From Choristoneura fumiferana (Eukaryota; Arthropoda; Insecta; Lepidoptera; Tortricidae), in NCBI RefSeq assembly GCF_025370935.1, contig NC_133473.1, positions 3,641,414 through 3,705,413 on the forward strand: 64,000 nucleotides of DNA, written 5' to 3'. This document shows positions 36,040 through 48,325 of this stretch, piece after piece. The notes under the pieces are model-generated. The model saw only the letters and a list, made by a program, of their open reading frames with translations. It did not search any database and had not been told where the DNA came from. The translations under genes were made by a program, and so were the position numbers. Every line of letters begins with the position of its first letter. The first letter of the stretch is position 1.

Positions 36040-36195
36040 CAAGTTTGGGGATATCGCGGGAACGCGCGAGTGTCAAAGGCGGCGTCTCGACGCAGTATGC
36101 GCGAGCGCCGGGCCCGAGCATGCACGAAGTCGCCCGACCGCCGCCGAAGCCGCCCGACCGAGCCGACCTACTTTGTGGAAACGCCTCCGAGTGGT
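36040..36195. promoter_or_regulatory. GC-rich CpG-dense block, possible promoter
   Basis: Runs such as GCGAGCGCCGGGCCCGAGC and CCGCCGCCGAAGCCGCCCGA stand out sharply from the AT-rich surroundings. Both strands are open for about 90-110 codons here, which high GC alone explains. Best read as a promoter or 5'UTR for the minus-strand candidate exon at 35.9 kb. Confidence 0.4.
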
Positions 36196-36885
36196 CGAGC
36201 TGCGATTTTTTTTCCATTTTCCAATGAAACACAATACCTACGCAGTATTAACTTAAGTGCAAGCAAGTTAACAAGCATTTTTACTAGGGATTGCGGACCG
36301 GTTTACCGGCCCATATAAAATCCAATAAAAATAAACTTAATATCAAGCACCACAATTTAACCTTTCCAGTCTTGATTTTTTTGTATCAATAACTTCACAA
36401 AATACGTTGAATTCTTCGAAAAAGGTTCTGAGTTCAAAGTTAATCAGATTTAGCTTGCTTACTTGTTGCTTATAGAAAAAAATATTTTTGGAAGGGTAGC
36501 CAGGTAAAGATAGGTACCTAGGAAACCATAAGAAAGCCACAATAAATTACTTACAGCACAGTGAAGAAATATGGCTTTTTTCTTTTACCCTTTTCCAAAA
36601 AAACTCGAACTCGCAGACAAAAGCTTTCCTAGCTTCTTTTCTATTGACGTAGCAAACTTGATCGGCTATTGTAGTGTGGTGACATTTGGCAACACGAACA
36701 GCTTAAATGTCAACTTGTTGCAATTATGATGTCTGAATTGTGAGGTATTGTGCATTTTTAAGTAGGACTGAATATTAAAAGCCAGTTTTATTGATATGTA
36801 GAGCTATATTTATAAAAAAATAACGTTTGACTTTTTGCTTGCAATCAAAGTGCTAATTATTTACTTAAAATTATGCTATGCGCAG

Positions 36886-37137
36886 AAAGGGTTCATTTTG
36901 AACCAAATATATTATGAAAGGTTACACAAACTTGTTAATTATATATGTTCATCAGAAAATATTAGAAACCGACCGAATGGAAAATGGACCGAATATAAAA
37001 TTAATTCAATGGAACTATATACTTACAACTTGGAAACTCGGAAAGGTGCTACATTTCAGGAGAGCGATTTTAAATTCAAAATCTCTTTCTGCGTTGAAGG
37101 CGTTGCTACGAACATAAACATGATGAATAATAAATAA
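36886..37137 (+). CDS. Candidate terminal exon, unrecognised product
   Basis: A plus-strand frame stays open from 36802 to 37137 (112 codons) in AT-rich DNA with no early ATG. An acceptor-like GCTATGCGCAG lies at 36875-36885. From there 83 codons follow in phase 0 (KGFILNQIYYERLHKLVNYI at the start, FKFKISFCVEGVATNINMMN near the end) to a TAA that overlaps AATAAA signals at 37129-37138. The residue mix is protein-like, with regular charged residues. No domain is recognised and no upstream exon is found. It could be part of an old retroelement. Confidence 0.3.
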   Translation, partial: KGFILNQIYYERLHKLVNYICSSENIRNRPNGKWTEYKINSMELYTYNLETRKGATFQESDFKFKISFCVEGVATNINMMNNK

Positions 37138-37339
37138 AAAAACAAAGTTTTTTTTTCATGGAATTTCGGTAAAGGCATACCGATTTTAACCGTTTTGGAG
37201 GTAATCAAGGCTTTCAGTGAGATGTATCAAATGCCAAAAAAAACTGTAACTAGCTGAAAAGTGTGAAATGATTCATGTTAAGACGTATTTACTGTAGTTA
37301 CATAAAAAACCCGTTGTTTTAATATTTTAAAACGCATTG

Positions 37340-37985
37340 ATTATCATCATGTCAACCGAAAGACGTCCACTGCTGGATATAGGCCTCCCCCAAGGCTCTC
37401 CACTCAGACCGGTCTTGTGTTTTCCGCATCCTCCGCGATCCCGCGATCGTAACCAGGTCGTCGCTCCATCTTGTTCCTACCGACAGCTCGTCTCCCGTTC
37501 CGCGGACGCCATTCGAGAACCTTCTGACCTCATCGGCCATCAGTCCTGCGAGCAAAGTCCCACTGCAGTCCCATTTCAGTTTTTCAATTCTTCGGGCTAT
37601 GTTGGTAACCTTAGTTCTACTGCGCATAATCATCATTTTTGATTCTATCCCGCAGAGAAACCACGAGCATAGACCTCTATAGCCCTTTGAGTGACTTTGA
37701 GCTTCCTCATGAGGCCCATCGTTGGCGCCCACGTCTCAGAACCGTATGTCATCGCTGGCAACACACACTGGTCAATGATTTTTGACTTCAAACACTGCGG
37801 TAATTTACGAAAAGACACTGTGAAGCTTCCCGAACGCTCTCTTTCTCGAAGTTGGACCTACCTAACTGGACCGTTTGTCCCAGGTATACATAGTCGTCAA
37901 CAACATCGAGCGCAGAGCCTGCGACTATTACGGGAGCTGGCACTTTCGTCTTGTCCATGTTCATTTTCAGGCCAACTAGAAATAA
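37340..37985 (-). mobile_element. RTE-like LINE ORF2 C-terminal fragment (pseudogene)
   Basis: Minus frames give VGLKMNMDKTKVPAPVIVAG then VVDDYVYLGQTVQLG (RT thumb region), RTKVTNIARRIEKLKWDCSG, and TRWSDDLVTIAGSRRMRKTQ...WRALGEAYIQQWTSFG. This is the ordered C-terminal part of RTE-type non-LTR ORF2 with frameshifts. The 3' tail is (GAT)-like at 37340-37350. Same family as 18881-19040. Confidence 0.85.
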
Positions 37986-38820
37986 AATTTAGGTAGGTAC
38001 ACAACCACAGTATAGGGTAATACACACCTATTAACTACAATAAAATATTAACTTGCAGCAGTTGTCATCTTAAGTTGAAAAACATTGTTATAATCACATA
38101 CTAATCAAATAAACCTTATGAAATTCTAATTTGTGAACCTTATTGCAAAATGGTATTGTGTACATTACAGATTTCTATTTAAACTCAACTTTAATCTCTG
38201 AGAAACACAGTTCTTTTCTACTTCGATTTATATCCCATCGATCACTTCAATTGTAACAGCAAAAAACTCACGGAACCAACTGATTTCATATCTTAATTTG
38301 TTTCTTAGAATGTTGAGATTTTTTATTGTAACCACATGTTCATGTATAGAAATACATAACCCAGTGCGTCAAACTGAACGAAATGGATTATCCTACGCCA
38401 TAACTATGACGAAGTGGATTTTAATCCGTCATACTAGAACGGGGTTAGCGAAGGATTCTACTAAAAATAGTATTTTATGCAACAGTTGTATAATAGGGTT
38501 TAAAAAAGGTGAGTGGCGTGAGTTACGATGTGAGCTTTAGCGAACATCGTAAGAAAAGACGCCACGAGCTTTTTTTTACTTACTTATACAACGTTGCATA
38601 CAATACTTTTTCTTCGACTGCGTATTTATTAATTACAATACAAAATTAGAGAAATAGTAAACTTTAAATGTTTTTATACTTTAGTAAAAAGTACCTATGG
38701 CAACCGCAAAGTGAAGGTAAACAACAATAAACAAATGAGAAATATGAAAATTACAAAAAAAAAAAGTAAGTGCTTGCAGGGGTTGCAGTATCGTTTTAGC
38801 AACATTACGATACAGTGCAG

Positions 38821-38951
38821 CAGGGCTACTACGAAACTCAAAATTCGAAGTTCGTGCCGTGCAGTCCCTCTGACACTTATACTATTTTAATACCAGAGCG
38901 AGAGGGACCGCACGACACGAACCTCGAGTTTCGAGTTTCGTAGTAGCCCAG
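38821..38951. mobile_element. Palindromic family P, copy 2
   Basis: CAGGGCTACTACGAAACTC at the left and GAGTTTCGTAGTAGCCCAGCTG at the right are inverted. AGAGGGACCGCACGACACGAA mirrors the left arm. Confidence 0.8.
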
Positions 38952-39180
38952 CTGTTATGGAGAATAGACAATATAGACTTTTCCAGAATCTTGTTACGTA
39001 TGCTGATTACTGTTTGTGATTAAGTAAATCACAGATTACAGTATAGGAGTAGAAAAAAGTGTTATAGCTTCTTAAATAATCAGATTTTTTAATATTATTC
39101 GCTATTATTTTTATCTGTCGACTACAGTTCATTATTTAATAAACTTTTTTATCCTGGCAACTCTCTAGTTTCTTTCAAAT

Positions 39181-39232
39181 CATCATCCCAGCCTCTATAC
39201 GTCCCACTGCTGGGCACAGGCCTCCTCTCAGA
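39181..39232 (-). mobile_element. SINE-1, 3' end fragment
   Basis: CATCATCCCAGCCTCTATAC, then TGCTGGGCACAGGCCTCCTCT, the inverted last 50 bp of SINE-1. Confidence 0.8.
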
Positions 39233-39549
39233 ATCTTCAAATTCTTCAAATAAAAGAAGCAAAAATAAAATCAAAACTTTGAAAGCTGTTACTTAGCTGC
39301 AATTGAAGTCTTTACAAATATTGAAGTATCATATATTTTTGCTAAGCCGTAGTAAACGAGCACAAACGTAGAGTGTTTGAATTACCATCTTTGTATTAGA
39401 TTATTTTACACTAGCTTTGCCTATGGCTTTGGTTGAAATCGAGAAAATAAATTAATTTAATTCCATTAGACCATTTATTTCTAGCAACATTGCCTTTGTG
39501 TAGCTTATGCCCATGTTTTTGCTCGCGGCAAACTTAGATTACCGTCTTC

Positions 39550-39650
39550 TTAGGTTTCCGTAGTCAACTAGGAACCCTTATAGTTTCGCCACGTCTGTCC
39601 ATCTGTCTGTTTGTCTGTCCGCGGCTAAGCTCAGAGACCGTGATTTCTCT
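39550..39650 (+). repeat. Repeat family A, short 5' fragment
   Basis: TTTCCGTAGTCAACTAGGAACC and the GTCTGTCTG tract match the first 100 bp of the copy at 17217. The rest is absent. Confidence 0.65.
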
Positions 39651-39974
39651 TTAATAACATTTTGATGATAGATACTCTGATGAAAAACAAAAGCTGTTTT
39701 TTTATTAAGCATTTTACTTTCAGCTCACTATGAAATATACTTAACGAGTATTTGTATTATATACTTCTAGGTAAACTATTTTATTTTTTTCAAAATAAGT
39801 ATACTCAGCCAAATAAACCGCCCCGTGTCATACCAGGCGCAAAAAGATTTCAATTGATTGGATTTCAAAAAGTTGGTCTCTCCAGATTTATTTATGTCTT
39901 ATAAACAACATTCTGTTTTACGTTTTACCCCTAATTGCATAATTAATATAAATATTAATGAACTAAAACAATTA

Positions 39975-40165
39975 CTTTGCTCACCCGCGACCTTATGATA
40001 GCTACGCTTATGCAAGATATGCGTGTTCAAGCAGTTCCTCCACCTACACACTGCAAAAACACACATAAATCACATAAACCTATCTATCACCACCACCTCA
40101 CTACACGGACGCGTTTAGAACTCAACCAGAGCTCATCTTCAGAGCAACACAACCGTACACCATGC
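39975..40165 (-). repeat. Dispersed repeat with 'GAAGATGAGCTCTGG' motif
   Basis: Inverted GAGCTCATCTTCAGAGCA and CACGGACGCGTTTAGAAC, with a C/A-rich stretch (CACCACCACCTCACTACACG). The sequence is of a kind common in lepidopteran repeats, although only one copy is in this window. Not a gene despite the 64-codon frame. Confidence 0.4.
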
Positions 40166-41149
40166 TACTAGATGTTCGATATCTTGTATCATTAATTTTT
40201 CAATATAAATAATTTACATCTAACCAAATGTAACCAAAAATTGTGAATACTTACTCACTTTGCTGCACTCTTAATGGCGTGCGGGGCCTTCTGTCACAGA
40301 TATCTTGAATACCTACTAGGAGGTCTCTAACCGTATTAGTTTTTCAAGTAGTAATTTTAATAAATACATTTTTAATTTTTTCATTTTTCATTTTTCATTA
40401 AGATATTCAACACGAGATCACGTAGTAGCACTATCGTAGATCCGCAAAATGCATCCGCTAAAAGATCCTTGTGCTACGAAAACCTTTAAGGAAAACCCCA
40501 CACAAATGAATTATTTATTCCTAATCGTAATGTACAACTATATTTAATAGAGCCTTCAATGTAGCCTTGCAAAATGGTCACTACTCACTAAGTACTTATA
40601 AAATCAGTCGTATCTCAAGATCAATAATTTTATTAAATGAACTTAATTGAATGTCCTTCAAAGTTTGGTTTGGTTTAGTTATTGAATTGAGATAATACGA
40701 GCTTTATTCAAATTAGAGACGAAACGTAGCATACAGTTGGCAAAGGGTAGAGCAACTTCTATAGTTACTAATTTAAGTTTACTGTTCGGTTAGTAACAAG
40801 GTTTGTAACTGTTAATATAAGTTTGTAAAACGAGACTGTTATTTCTAGGCAACAATTATCTTTATGATAAATGAAAGTAATTTATGACTTAATTTAAAGC
40901 GATTAATGCGGTTCATTTTATGGTCACATATAAATTCAAGGACATTCGTCATTATAACTAACTAGTAATTGATTGTAGGTATGCATTGCATTCACATTTC
41001 CATGTGCTGTTCACTGCGTTTTAACTGCATTCTGTACTAGATTGCTTGCAGTAAACTAATTAATTAGGATTTTGATCTGATATTATAATTTATGTTGTCT
41101 TTCAACTTATAAATCATAGAAATGCCTTGTCGGCGTATAAAATTATGTC

Positions 41150-41480
41150 AAACTCTTTTTCTAGCCAACAGGACTATATTTGTTAATATACAATAGAAAG
41201 AGGAAAAGGCCCAAAATAGAGCCCTGCGAATTTCCCAGTTTCACTTGTTTCCTAAATGAGTGCGCTCTACTTACTTCCACTTTTTGGATTATTCAATCAG
41301 TTTTTCTCGGGATAGGACATCAAAATTAACAATGCATTGGCGGAAAACTTATTGTGTTGAAGATTGTGAATAAACGTTTCATGATCCACGAAATCAAAAG
41401 GTTTCATAAGGTCATCAAAGCGCACCATGTCATCTCGCTATTTCCCGTGCATTAATGAGTGTCCTCGCTATATCTGTACT
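41150..41480 (-). mobile_element. Jockey-like LINE reverse transcriptase remnant
   Basis: Minus frames read KPFDFVDHETFIHNLQHN (the KAFDxVDH region of non-LTR RT) and later KLGNSQGSILGLFLFLLYIN, matching the GVPQGSILGPLLFLLYIND box. Stops and shifts between them show a dead copy. The catalytic FADD box is not seen. Confidence 0.75.
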
Positions 41481-41559
41481 AAAACGACATCTTGTTGAAC
41501 CCAATTTTTGATTGTGTTTTTTATTATATATGTACTCTGTGGTTTTTTGGAATCTTTTT

Positions 41560-41741
41560 GTATTTTTTATTTCAATTCCAAATTTTTTGTTACTTTTACG
41601 GTCATCCCGTAAAACCTATATCGAAAATACAAACTGAAATATAGATGCACTGAAAAACCAGAAAAATACGACCAGCACTGGGAATCGAACCCAGGTCCTC
41701 GGCATTCCGTGCCGTGTGCTATACCGCTACACCACCGCTGG
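41560..41741 (-). mobile_element. SINE-C, tRNA-headed
   Basis: The head at 41672-41741 (minus, 70 nt) has a 5-bp TpsiC stem around TTCGATT, a D-arm-like GTGTAGCGGTATAGCAC and an anticodon-like hairpin CGGCA...TGCCG, but no T33 and only a partly paired acceptor stem. It is followed by an unrelated body, so this is a tRNA-derived SINE, not a tRNA gene. Confidence 0.6.
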
Positions 41742-42049
41742 ACAACGAGACAGACACAAATTTCTCCTATGCACCTCATATCTCAGCTTGTGTTGTTTCT
41801 TATTTAGCCACTTAAGCAGCGACACTAGCGACATCTATGCCGTAGCCCTCATCGAGAAACTTTTCGGCACTCCATCAGAACTAACCGCTCACCGTTATTA
41901 ATGTTTTTGACGTTTAAATAGTTTATTAGTATCAAAAAGATAAAGCAATTAGGTGCGTTTATTCTTCTCACACAAAATTCAAATCTTTTGTCAAGAAGAC
42001 AATAACATCTAAGGCGTATTATAAAGTTATTGATTATATCATGGTCAGG

Positions 42050-42325
42050 GATATTTGGAAATAATTCCGATCCGCATTGACGATCCCTTACTTCAAATAG
42101 CGAATCTACTGTGTTAAAAATTAAGTTGAATTAAATACTTGTGATGTATAGATATCATTTAATGATATTGTAAATATCTTTAAAAAAATATACCTCTTTG
42201 AGTTTCTTGCCGGATTCTTCTCAACAGAGGTGTTTTCGAACCGGTGGTAGATTTTTTTGACATTCATAAGTGCTTGTTATAAGCCTAAATTGAATAAAGA
42301 TATTTTGACTTTGACTTTGACTAAA
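42050..42325 (+). mobile_element. LINE 3' end, copy 1 of a pair
   Basis: AATAATTCCGATCCGCATTG, then GAATCTACTGTGTTAAAAAT, and a terminal TTGAATAAAGATATTTTGACT with (TTTGAC)n tail. Aligns over about 270 bp with 48585-48848. Confidence 0.7.
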
Positions 42326-43118
42326 ATCTAAAATTACTGGGTCAGATTTACTTTCCTTCGAAATTTAATTTCGTTAAAGTTTTTACTTGTTAAAGTTGAC
42401 GTCCTAGATATTAAGTATGGTATTATCAGATGAATAAAAAAAAACTGTTTATTTCTCTGAAAAATTGTTTCTGTTGTGTGAATGATATATCATGTCATGT
42501 AAATTTAACCGAAATGCCCGAAAGGTAGTACTCAATACTCTTAATTTTGGAATAAGAAAGAATTAGAAGCTTCTGCTTTTGTAGCAGAGAAGTAAAAATA
42601 AACTATTCTTCTCATGCGAGTCTTAACATTACTTTTCTTGCTTGCCTTAATTGTTTTTTAATGTAACTAGTTGACAAACTAGATACACAAGTTATAATGT
42701 TGCCACTAATGCTTTGTACCGTTACAATCGTGTGTTTTGATTGATAATGATTTTTGCTCCATTTTATTCTAGCGCTTAATTCAAGTGGCAATAAGTGAAT
42801 GCTCATAATTATTAACGTGTTGAACTTAACTGCCACATGGTAATCTGATAAACAACTTTATTATTGCATCACCGTTGTTCATATTTTTCTACTAGACTTT
42901 ACCCGCGACTTCACTCGCGTAACCAGATCTAGCAGTTGAATTGAAATTCCAGGATTTTCACACGCGAGTTCCCGAAACTTACATCGTGGTTTTCATTTAC
43001 GTGGCATAATCCAGCAATTCATGTCACGAGATTTAGCGGTTAAAATTTTCGGATTTTCGGAATGGATAGCGGGTCAGCAGGACAGCAGATATGAAGTTCG
43101 AATTTTGCACTTCGTAGT

Positions 43119-43248
43119 ACAGCAAGGCTACAACGAAACTCGAAGTTCGTGTCGTGCGGTCCCTCTGACACTTATACTATTTAATACGAGAGCGAGAGGG
43201 ACGGTACGAAACGAACTTCGAGTTTCGAGTTTCGTAGTAGCCCTGCTG
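43119..43248. mobile_element. Palindromic family P, copy 3
   Basis: CAAGGCTACAACGAAACTCG / CGAGTTTCGTAGTAGCCCTG inverted ends, centre TTATACTATTTAATACGAGAG. The 101-codon frame here is the palindrome read through. Confidence 0.8.
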
Positions 43249-43686
43249 GGCCTGTTCCTTATCTCTTGTAACAGGATCGTCATGTTTGACCGACCCTTAA
43301 GAAGCATCGCATTCAGGATAAGATGACATTAAAAGCAGTAAGCGATTCGCAAACGACTCACCCGCGGCGACGGACGAAGAGTGACACTGACTGAAGACCT
43401 CAGTCAATTTGATAAGTTGCTCACAATCTCACTCATATTTTAATGCAAAAGTGTGTAGCCAGATATCTGGATTACCACATACCCTACATTTTATCCCGAT
43501 ATTCTGACGGGATTAGGATAAATTGCCACATTTTCAACCACTGGGATTAAAGACATAAAATTTGGTTCGGGTGTTTTTATGCGATGTTAATGAAGTTCAT
43601 TACAGTGTGTATTTTTGATACTACCTCAAACTGCAACCAGACAAAGATTTAAGTGCTGTGAACCGATATCAAAACAAATTGTTAAA

Positions 43687-43989
43687 GCCGTGGTGGCCTA
43701 GTGGTTTGACCTATCGCCTCTCAAACAGAGGGTCGTGGGTTCAAACCCCGGCTCGCACCTCTGAGTTTTTCGAAATTCATGTGCTGAATTACATTTGAAA
43801 TTTACCACGAGCTATGCGGTGAAGGAAAAACATCGTGAGGAAACCTGCACAAACCTGCGAAGCAATTCAATGGTGCGTGTGAAGTTCCCAATCCGCACTG
43901 GGCCCGCGTGGGAACTATGGCCCAAGCCCTCTTGTTCTGAGAGGAGGCCTGTGCCCAACAGTGGGACGTATATAGGCTGGGAAGAAGAA
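43687..43989 (+). mobile_element. SINE-1, full-length reference copy
   Basis: tRNA-like head with an A-box-like GTGGCCTAGTGG and B-box-like GGGTTCAAACCC (43687-43760), a conserved body (CCACGAGCTATGCGGTGAAGG, CCAATCCGCACTGGGCCCG), and a 3' end CGTATATAGGCTGGGA with a decayed GAT/GAA tail. Transcribed in its family by RNA polymerase III and moved by a partner LINE. Confidence 0.9.
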
Positions 43990-45034
43990 TTAACTACCAG
44001 AGCGTAATTAATTTTTGAAATATTTTCGAGCAGCAATGTAATGCGTACAAAGCGTTCTGTGACATCTGTCACGTCAACAAGTGCGACGTTTTGAATAGAA
44101 ACAAATTAGTATCGCGTAGTGATACATTGCGTGCTAATTAATTTTGTACGGAAGAAAATAAGTCTAATTTTTTTTACTAAAACATAATAAAATATGATTA
44201 TTAGGGACTCCACTAACTGCCCTTAAAGTTTGAGGTAGTATCAAAAATACACGCTGTATAGTCGGTTACAAGTGCTGTTACTCGATTTGTAACCTCTTTT
44301 TTCCGTTAAAACAATTGATACATTGTAGAAGGTAACAATCCAGTCCTAATGTCCCTTCTTTCTTTCTTTCAGTGTGGCAATGATTGGTTGGGACCCCCAT
44401 AATTTTTGTTGTAGAGGCAATATAAATTCATAAATATAAATTTTTATGTATAAATTTATATTATAGGCCATTATAATTACGTGGACGGTATAGGTACCTA
44501 CTTAAATGCCGTCAATGCAGACACATACATTCGCAGCAAAATTAGGCTATGTAAAGTAATTTGTCTTAGAGCGCAAGTGCGCCTATCGAATTAGGAGTCG
44601 AAGTAGTCGTCGTGGCAGAAATCGATCGATTATTTATTCATTTACGTAACCCTAAAAAAAACTGTCATTTCGGGGAAAAACTCTTTTTGAATAGTAGCTG
44701 GTTATACCTAATTGGTATTTACCACAGAATTGCCGTCATTCGTACGGGGCAATAGTTTTCAAGCTAATTACTTTTTATTCACTGCACCAAATATGAAACC
44801 TCTCAAGTAGAGGATAAAGTTAGGTAACTTAACTAAAGGACCGGTTACTTCACGCTAGGTTGTGTATTTGTGGTAGGACTTTCCTTAAACCTTTATTGGA
44901 AATAATTTTAACTGGCGATCATATGTCAGTAAAGTTTTGGACATGGTTTTCCGTGTTCTTATAATGGGAACATAGAGGATGGGAGAATAATATGTTTTGC
45001 CATCCTGTTTTATCTGAAAAGTTCGTATTTTTAG

Positions 45035-45485
45035 TATTCCGTACCTAAAAGTTAAAAACGGGACCTTAATACTAAGACTGTCGTCCGTCTGTCCGTCTGT
45101 CTTTCCGTCTGTCACCAGGCTGTATCTCATGAACCGTGATAGCTAGACAGTTGAAATTTTCACAAATGATGTATTTCTGTTGCCGCTTTAACAACAAATA
45201 CTAAACAGAATCAAATAAATATTTAGGGGGGGCAAAAACGTGATTTTTTAGCCGTTTTTTGCTCGATATTAATAACAACAACAGGTAGACGCTTGAAATA
45301 TTTATAGACGTAAGTATACTTTAAAAACCTCATTATAAAAATAAATAATTAAATTAAAATAAAATAAACATTGAAAAGGGGATCCCATACAACAAAAGTG
45401 TTTTTGCTAATGTCTAATGTTGTAGATAATGGTACGGAAGCCTTTCGTGCGCGAGCCCGACTCGTACTTGGCCGGTTTTTATCTC
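45035..45485 (+). repeat. Repeat family B, copy 2
   Basis: ATTCCGTACCTAAAAGTTAAA, CCGTCTGTCCGTCTGTC tract, and an end GCGAGCCCGACTCGTACTTGG. Opposite orientation to 30228-30565. Confidence 0.55.
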
Positions 45486-45749
45486 GCTTTTTACTTCAGT
45501 TTACTGAAACTAATTGAGACAAGCAAGATAAATACGAACTTAGCCGACAAATACGATGGAAAACATTTTGCACTAGATTTGGCACGACTTCAAGACGACT
45601 TACGACGGAATGTAGAAGGTTTAGGGTGAAGTTAGTCGCTTAGACTTAATATGGCAAAGTTTGTGCGAAATCTACCCTTTTGATTACAATTATAATTGTT
45701 ATTTGTGTCACAAGGGAGCAAAATGGTGTATTTACGGCGAGGGCGTACA

Positions 45750-46215
45750 TTGAATCCAGAATGTAGCGAAGGATTCTACAATAGAATCCTGAGCTTAATG
45801 AGGGATTCAAGTGTTAACGTTCAAGGTGTAAATAATTTTGATCCCGAGTGGCTCATACAACTTTTCACACCGAGCATTAAGAAACTGTAAAAAAAAAATT
45901 TAATATAATGGAAGAGCAACCAGCATAGAAAATGGCGTGGTTTTACAATTACTTATCAACTTCAAAAAATTGCATTTGCAATGAAACACTTAGAAAAGGC
46001 TTGTACAGAAAAGTGACACTTTGCACCCACTCATCAAGGAGAAATAGTTATTTGTGCGAGTGTTGATTTTGAATCCCGAGTAAGCGAAGGATTCTACAAT
46101 TGAATCACGAGCGATAGCGAGTGATTCTAGGTAAGAATCATGAGATCAGCGAGGGGACACACGAGATACAAAAAAACTTTGGTCTCGTGTGACACAAACA
46201 ACTTTTCACCTGAGC
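45750..46215 (+). repeat. Region with recurrent 'GCGAAGGATTCT' motif and small palindromes
   Basis: GCGAAGGATTCTACAAT occurs at about 45768 and 46086, with GGATTCTACAATAGAATCC as a perfect palindrome in the first. GAGCGATAGCGAGTGATTCTA follows at about 46108. A related GCGAAGGATTCTA is at 38449. Repeat class unknown. The 64-codon frame at 45696-45890 lies in this repeat. Confidence 0.45.
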
Positions 46216-48044
46216 GGCGAGAACATTTGAATTAAAAGTTAAAATAAAACCACATATATTTAGAAGACAAAAAATATCAAAAACTTTAAAATACATATAA
46301 TCCGATTGTTAAGAAATAAATATAGTACCTATACTTACTTAACCATATTTAAAACTTTTTCTCGAAAATTATTCATACAGTCGCCATTACATCTTTAAAA
46401 AGTCACTTAAGAATGCCAGACAACGATCAAAAGTCTCCGGTAAGTAGACAGGTTTTGAATATGGAACGAAAAAGTATCCAGTATAAAAATAAACCTTTAA
46501 ATAAGATTGATACTTTCAAATTCATTCAATTTGACAAATATTGGATCTAACTTTAAGAGATAGTCAGTAAAGGGAACGAATTTATTAAAAAAAAAAACAA
46601 GAGTTGCGGCTTTCGTACAACGAGGTTGCATACTTTGTAAAAAGAGTGGGAAAATTTAAACATTTTATATAATTCACTATGTTTTTTTAATTTCACCTCG
46701 TGTTTTGTTCTTCAATTTGTCTTTTGTATAATTAATTCATTATTGACATATTTTTAATGCTAAAGATCAACACAGTATTTTTTTATTAGGTTGGTAAATG
46801 CTTCTTGCTTAATTAAAAATTAAAAAAAAAAAACTAAGAAAAAAGTAAATTTGAGCGGGATATTCGTTAATTTATACTCATTTGTTTGCTAATTTATCTT
46901 TGTAGTTTTTTAGTTTATATTTGAGAAAAACACCGTTGCTTCGAGCAATAAGTGCTATACTAAATCCCTCTAATAATGCTCTATGTATTTTGTTTGTTTA
47001 TCTATGTTGTTTGTTTCTTTTTAGGCCTACAGAATTTGAAAATCGAACTTAGTATCGATCGATTTGGTCCTATCTCTCGCTTTTTTCATATTGAAGTGAA
47101 AGTGACAGATCAAAGTCAAGTTCAAATATTTGGCATTCAGTGAGTGGACCCACCACTGTCCTCAGCATTTAAAAAAATAATTAAAAAGCTACTTTGTCTC
47201 ACGGAGTGAGCAAAATGCGATTTTGCTCACTGATTTTTCATAGCAAAACCTGCTTGTTTGAGCTGCGGAGGTGAAAAAGTTATTTTTCTGAAGGAGGGGT
47301 GAAAAATTATTTTTTTTATCTTTCTATACCTATTCGCTTTTAGTCAGGGGATTTTCGTAAAAAATATTTGCTACTTTCGATTAATAGTATGTTTTTAAGT
47401 TAGGCTTGTATATAGTGCTCAAAAACTTCATTTCATGAATCTCGCAAAGTATCACTGCAGGGGTAGGCTAAGATTGTAATGTAAATTTGACGTAAGAGAG
47501 TATAAATTAGCGAAAAATCTCATGAAATATCACAAGGTGAATAAAATCACGTACTTAAATATGGTTTTAATTGGCCACAGGCTAATACGGCAAGAACCGC
47601 GGCCAGTCACAAGGTCGGTGCTGAACCCATGCCTTAAGAAATTAAATCTAAGTACAATATTGCTACTATGTACTAATGAATAATTAAATATAGAAAAAAA
47701 TATCAAACGAACTTTACAAATTCAATCAACAGCTACATTGTGGCGCTATCGTCTACACATAGGCTTTATTTCCGTAAATATCTATACTAGTTCCAATTTT
47801 GTCCACCAGTAAGATTGACTTTATGTTTTAATCATTTAGATCTATTAATAGCGTCAAAGGAGCAAAAAATTGTTTACCTATGGCGCTTGACATGACCAAT
47901 CACTGTCGTTTTAATAGTCAAGGTAACAGCGCAAAAAGTTATCGATATAATTTAGATTTTGTTATTGGATTACTTGTTCAAGTTAATATAAATGGCCGAA
48001 TGGGCGATAAATGGTTCGGGAACTGCGGAAAATTGTATTTCACT

Positions 48045-48325
48045 AGCAGTTGCCCGCGACCCTATTCCTATACCTAAAAATTACATCGTGGACCTCATTT
48101 TCGTACTAAAAACAACTGTGCCAAATTTCATGAGTCATGACTCTAAGCACAGCATTTGAAATTTCGAGATTTTATCCCGATTCCGTAGGAATATCAAGAT
48201 AAAAAGTTGCTTTTGTGTTATTCCAGCTGTCCATCTATCTACATACCAAATTTCATCACAATCCGTTAAGTAGTTTTTGCGTGAAGGAGTAACAAACATC
48301 CATCCATCCTCACAAACTTTCACGG
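48045..48325 (-). repeat. Dispersed repeat, 'ttgcccgcgacc' type
   Basis: TTGCCCGCGACCCTATTCC, CCGATTCCGTAGGAATATC, CATACCAAATTTCATCACAATCCG, 'gaaggagtaacaaac'. Inverted copy of the family at 13138 and 19826. Confidence 0.55.

Noticed and set aside
35883..36318. Plus- and minus-strand frames of 86-114 codons over the GC-rich block
   Set aside because: Several frames are open on both strands at once, as expected from CpG-rich sequence. No domain or consistent splice structure.
36343..36540. Minus-strand 65-codon frame with an acceptor and a good CAA|GTAAGC donor
   Set aside because: Phase does not fit the candidate exon at 35.9 kb, the product is biased (Phe/Leu/Lys) and nothing supports it. 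Left as chance.
41672..41741. tRNA gene
   Set aside because: Good TpsiC arm, but no T33, imperfect acceptor stem, and an attached SINE body.
43795..44007. Recurrent 60-90 codon frames with SNSMVRVKFPIRTGP
   Set aside because: The same frame appears in every SINE-1 copy, broken differently in each. SINE body, not a gene family.
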